Below, one piece after another: positions 7,293 through 8,599 of a stretch of DNA of 8,599 nt. Location: contig JBGAJB010000202.1 of the NCBI GenBank assembly GCA_044225155.1, forward strand, positions 1-8,599, given 5' to 3'. The notes under the pieces were generated by a model that made no database searches, was not told the DNA's origin, and was given only the letters and a program-made list of their open reading frames with translations. The DNA comes from CAYMBL01 sp044225155 (GTDB lineage Bacteria > Planctomycetota > Phycisphaerae > UBA1845 > Fen-1342). Positions within the stretch are counted from its first letter, which is position 1; every line of letters starts with the position of its first letter. Both the position numbers and the translations under genes were made by a program.

Positions 7293-8599
7293 TCTGCAAC
7301 GCGTGGCGTTCCCGCTTGTCGGCGTCGGCATCCTGGCGTTCTGGCTGCTGACGGGCGTCGTGTTCATTCAGAGCAACGAGTTGGGCATCGTCGAACGCTT
7401 CGGCCGCACGTTGAACGCCGACAATCCGCTCAAGCCCGGACTGCATTTCAAATTGCCGTATCCGATCGACGTGCTCTACAAGTTCAATACGGGCAGCCTG
7501 CATGAATTCGTGGTCGGCTACAAGATCGCGGAGGGTGCGCAGCCCAAGCTGCCGAAAACGCCCGATCCGAGCAAGCCCGTCATCGAGCTTTGGACTGATC
7601 CTCAGCACGCCGGGCTCGATCACTTCAATTTCCTGATCTCGCCGCCGCGCTCGTCCAAGGTCCAGGCCGAGTCGCAGCCCGCCGGCGCCGCGCCCGAGAC
7701 GCGCACCGCCGTGAACATGGTGCGGGCGCACGCGGTCGTGCAGTATCGCATCCGCGCCGACCACCTCGCCGACTACTACCACAACATGATGGAGCGGTAC
7801 CACGACGAGCCGCAGGTCGATAAGTACCTGCATCAGATCGCTTGGAACGAAATGGTGCGGCTGCTCGCGGCCGTCGACATCGACCAGATCATGGGCGACT
7901 ACCGTGACCAGGCCGCCGCCCGCCTGAAACGAGGCATCGCGCAGCGGCTCGATGAGTTGAAGCTCGGGATCGAAATCGTCCACGTCGGATTCATCGGTAT
8001 CCATCCCGAAAAGAGCGTGGCCGAATCCTTCCGCACGGTCGTCACCGCCCAGCAGCAGCGCACGGCCGACATTCGCAAGGCGCGGGTCGAGGAGAATTCG
8101 ATCCTCTCAGCCGTGGCGGGTGATCGCGATCGCGCCCAGGCGCTGGCGCAGGCCGTCGAGGCAATCACCAAGCTCGAAGCGCGGCGCGGCGCATTGGAAC
8201 GTGTCCTCTCCGGCGGGAAATCGCCCGGCGGCGACATGACGAAGCAAATCGACGCGCTCAAGCCGCTCTTCGACACCCTGATCGAAGTGGAGTGGAAGCG
8301 CGACCGCGCACGCCAGGAATTGGCGATGGTGCAGGACGATTTCAATCTTGGCATCGGTTCCACCGCCCGGGAAATCAAGGCGAAATCCGATGCGGCTGAC
8401 GCGGCCGATCAGGCCCTGCAGTCCGCGCGGGCGGCCTTGGATCAAGGCTTGGCGCCGATCAGAGAAACGATCACGCGCGCCTCCAGCGCGGCCGCCGCCG
8501 ATGCGGTCATCTCGCTCGCCGAAGATCGTTTTCGCGGCGCATTCTGGCAATCGCGACTGGAGCAGAATCTGGTCGGACTCGAGGGCGACGCCGCCGTTC
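7267..8599 (+). CDS. SPFH/band-7 domain part of the large HflK-like protein (partial, runs off the right edge)
   Basis: Clean frame with no stop from 7267 to the window end (444 codons). Counting from 7267, a membrane helix at about 13-33 (LVGVGILAFWLL) leads into the SPFH domain with SNELGIVERFGRTLN (36-50) and KPGLHFKLPYPIDVL (56-70). A 60-70 residue hydrophilic, Pro/Ala-rich insertion (about 86-150) follows, then the second SPFH half (RAHAVVQYRIRADHLADYY, then IEIVHVGFIGIHPEKSVAESF). After about 260 comes a long helical, Glu/Arg/Ala/Gln-rich region (AQQQRTADIRKARVEENS and later EIKAKSDAADAADQAL), probably coiled coil. The left-arm copy implies about 112 more codons ending in a TGA that overlaps the hflC-like ATG. 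With the membrane part in the same frame at 6421-7263, the full protein would be about 840 aa. No independent start is needed; GTG 7303 is only a gene-caller option. Role inferred: oligomeric membrane scaffold with the HflC/HflK-like partners. Confidence 0.82.
7293..8599 (+). repeat. Right arm of large inverted repeat (intact)
   Basis: Intact counterpart of 5007-6327. It keeps a single open frame across its whole length, so this is the arm to trust when reconstructing the gene. The match is still running at base 8599, and the left arm continues coherently to 4672 and beyond, so the repeat probably extends past the right edge. Confidence 0.92.

Noticed and set aside
7258..8378. Minus-strand open frames opposite the right-hand SPFH domain
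   Set aside because: Shadows of the clean plus-strand SPFH frame. Similar plus-strand peptides appear near 5232-5834 only because that region is the inverted copy.
5007..8599. Genuine head-to-head inverted duplication of the operon
   Set aside because: Not excluded, but disfavoured: long perfect identity alternates with clustered indels and no synonymous divergence, and the join coincides with a low-quality-looking zone.
1..8599. CRISPR arrays, tRNA/rRNA genes, insertion sequences, attachment sites
   Set aside because: I saw no regularly spaced short repeats, RNA gene signatures, transposase sequence or terminal inverted repeats with target duplications.

Overview
The window is a high-GC bacterial segment. 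It holds one compact operon of three SPFH/band-7 (HflK/HflC-like) proteins followed by an ABC-2 type transporter. The architecture (a multi-membrane-span SPFH protein, then HflC-like, then a His-rich HflK-like protein, then a NatA-like ATPase and its permease, with no ftsH) and the high GC recall Planctomycetes/Phycisphaerae genomes. That taxonomic guess comes from memory of the family, not from a search.

Layout. Bases 1-4371 read cleanly on the minus strand. From right to left they encode the main part of an HflC-like protein (to 3727), an HflK-like protein (3714-2416), an ABC ATPase (2401-1235, GTG start) and an ABC-2 permease (from 1235, running off the left edge). Genes are 12-14 bp apart or overlap (TGATG between ATPase and permease; ATGA between the first SPFH gene and hflC), so a single transcript running leftward is likely. 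Bases 4372-about 6425 are also minus-strand coding (start of the HflC-like gene and, upstream of it, a copy of the large SPFH gene), but they are riddled with small insertions and deletions that break every frame. Bases about 6425-8599 read cleanly on the PLUS strand. They encode the large SPFH gene again: a five-span membrane domain, then an SPFH domain, running off the right edge.

The dominant structural signal is therefore a large inverted repeat. Right arm 7293-8599 matches left arm 5007-6327 in reverse complement. The right arm is an intact reading frame and the left arm is a frame-shattered version of the same sequence. Their differences are indels and scrambled patches, not synonymous substitutions, and one stretch of 183 bp is identical. 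This looks far more like an unpolished fold-back (template plus complement) long-read or assembly chimera than a diverged paralog. A 128-bp AT-rich patch (7165-7292) with an in-frame TGA interrupts the otherwise continuous right-hand gene and is also suspicious.

Proposed biology if the artefact is corrected: one operon, spfh1 (about 840 codons) - hflC-like - hflK-like - ABC ATPase - ABC permease. The three SPFH proteins could form a membrane scaffold (microdomain/cage) and the NatA/NosY-like transporter could work within it. The operon structure is seen; the functional link is inference.
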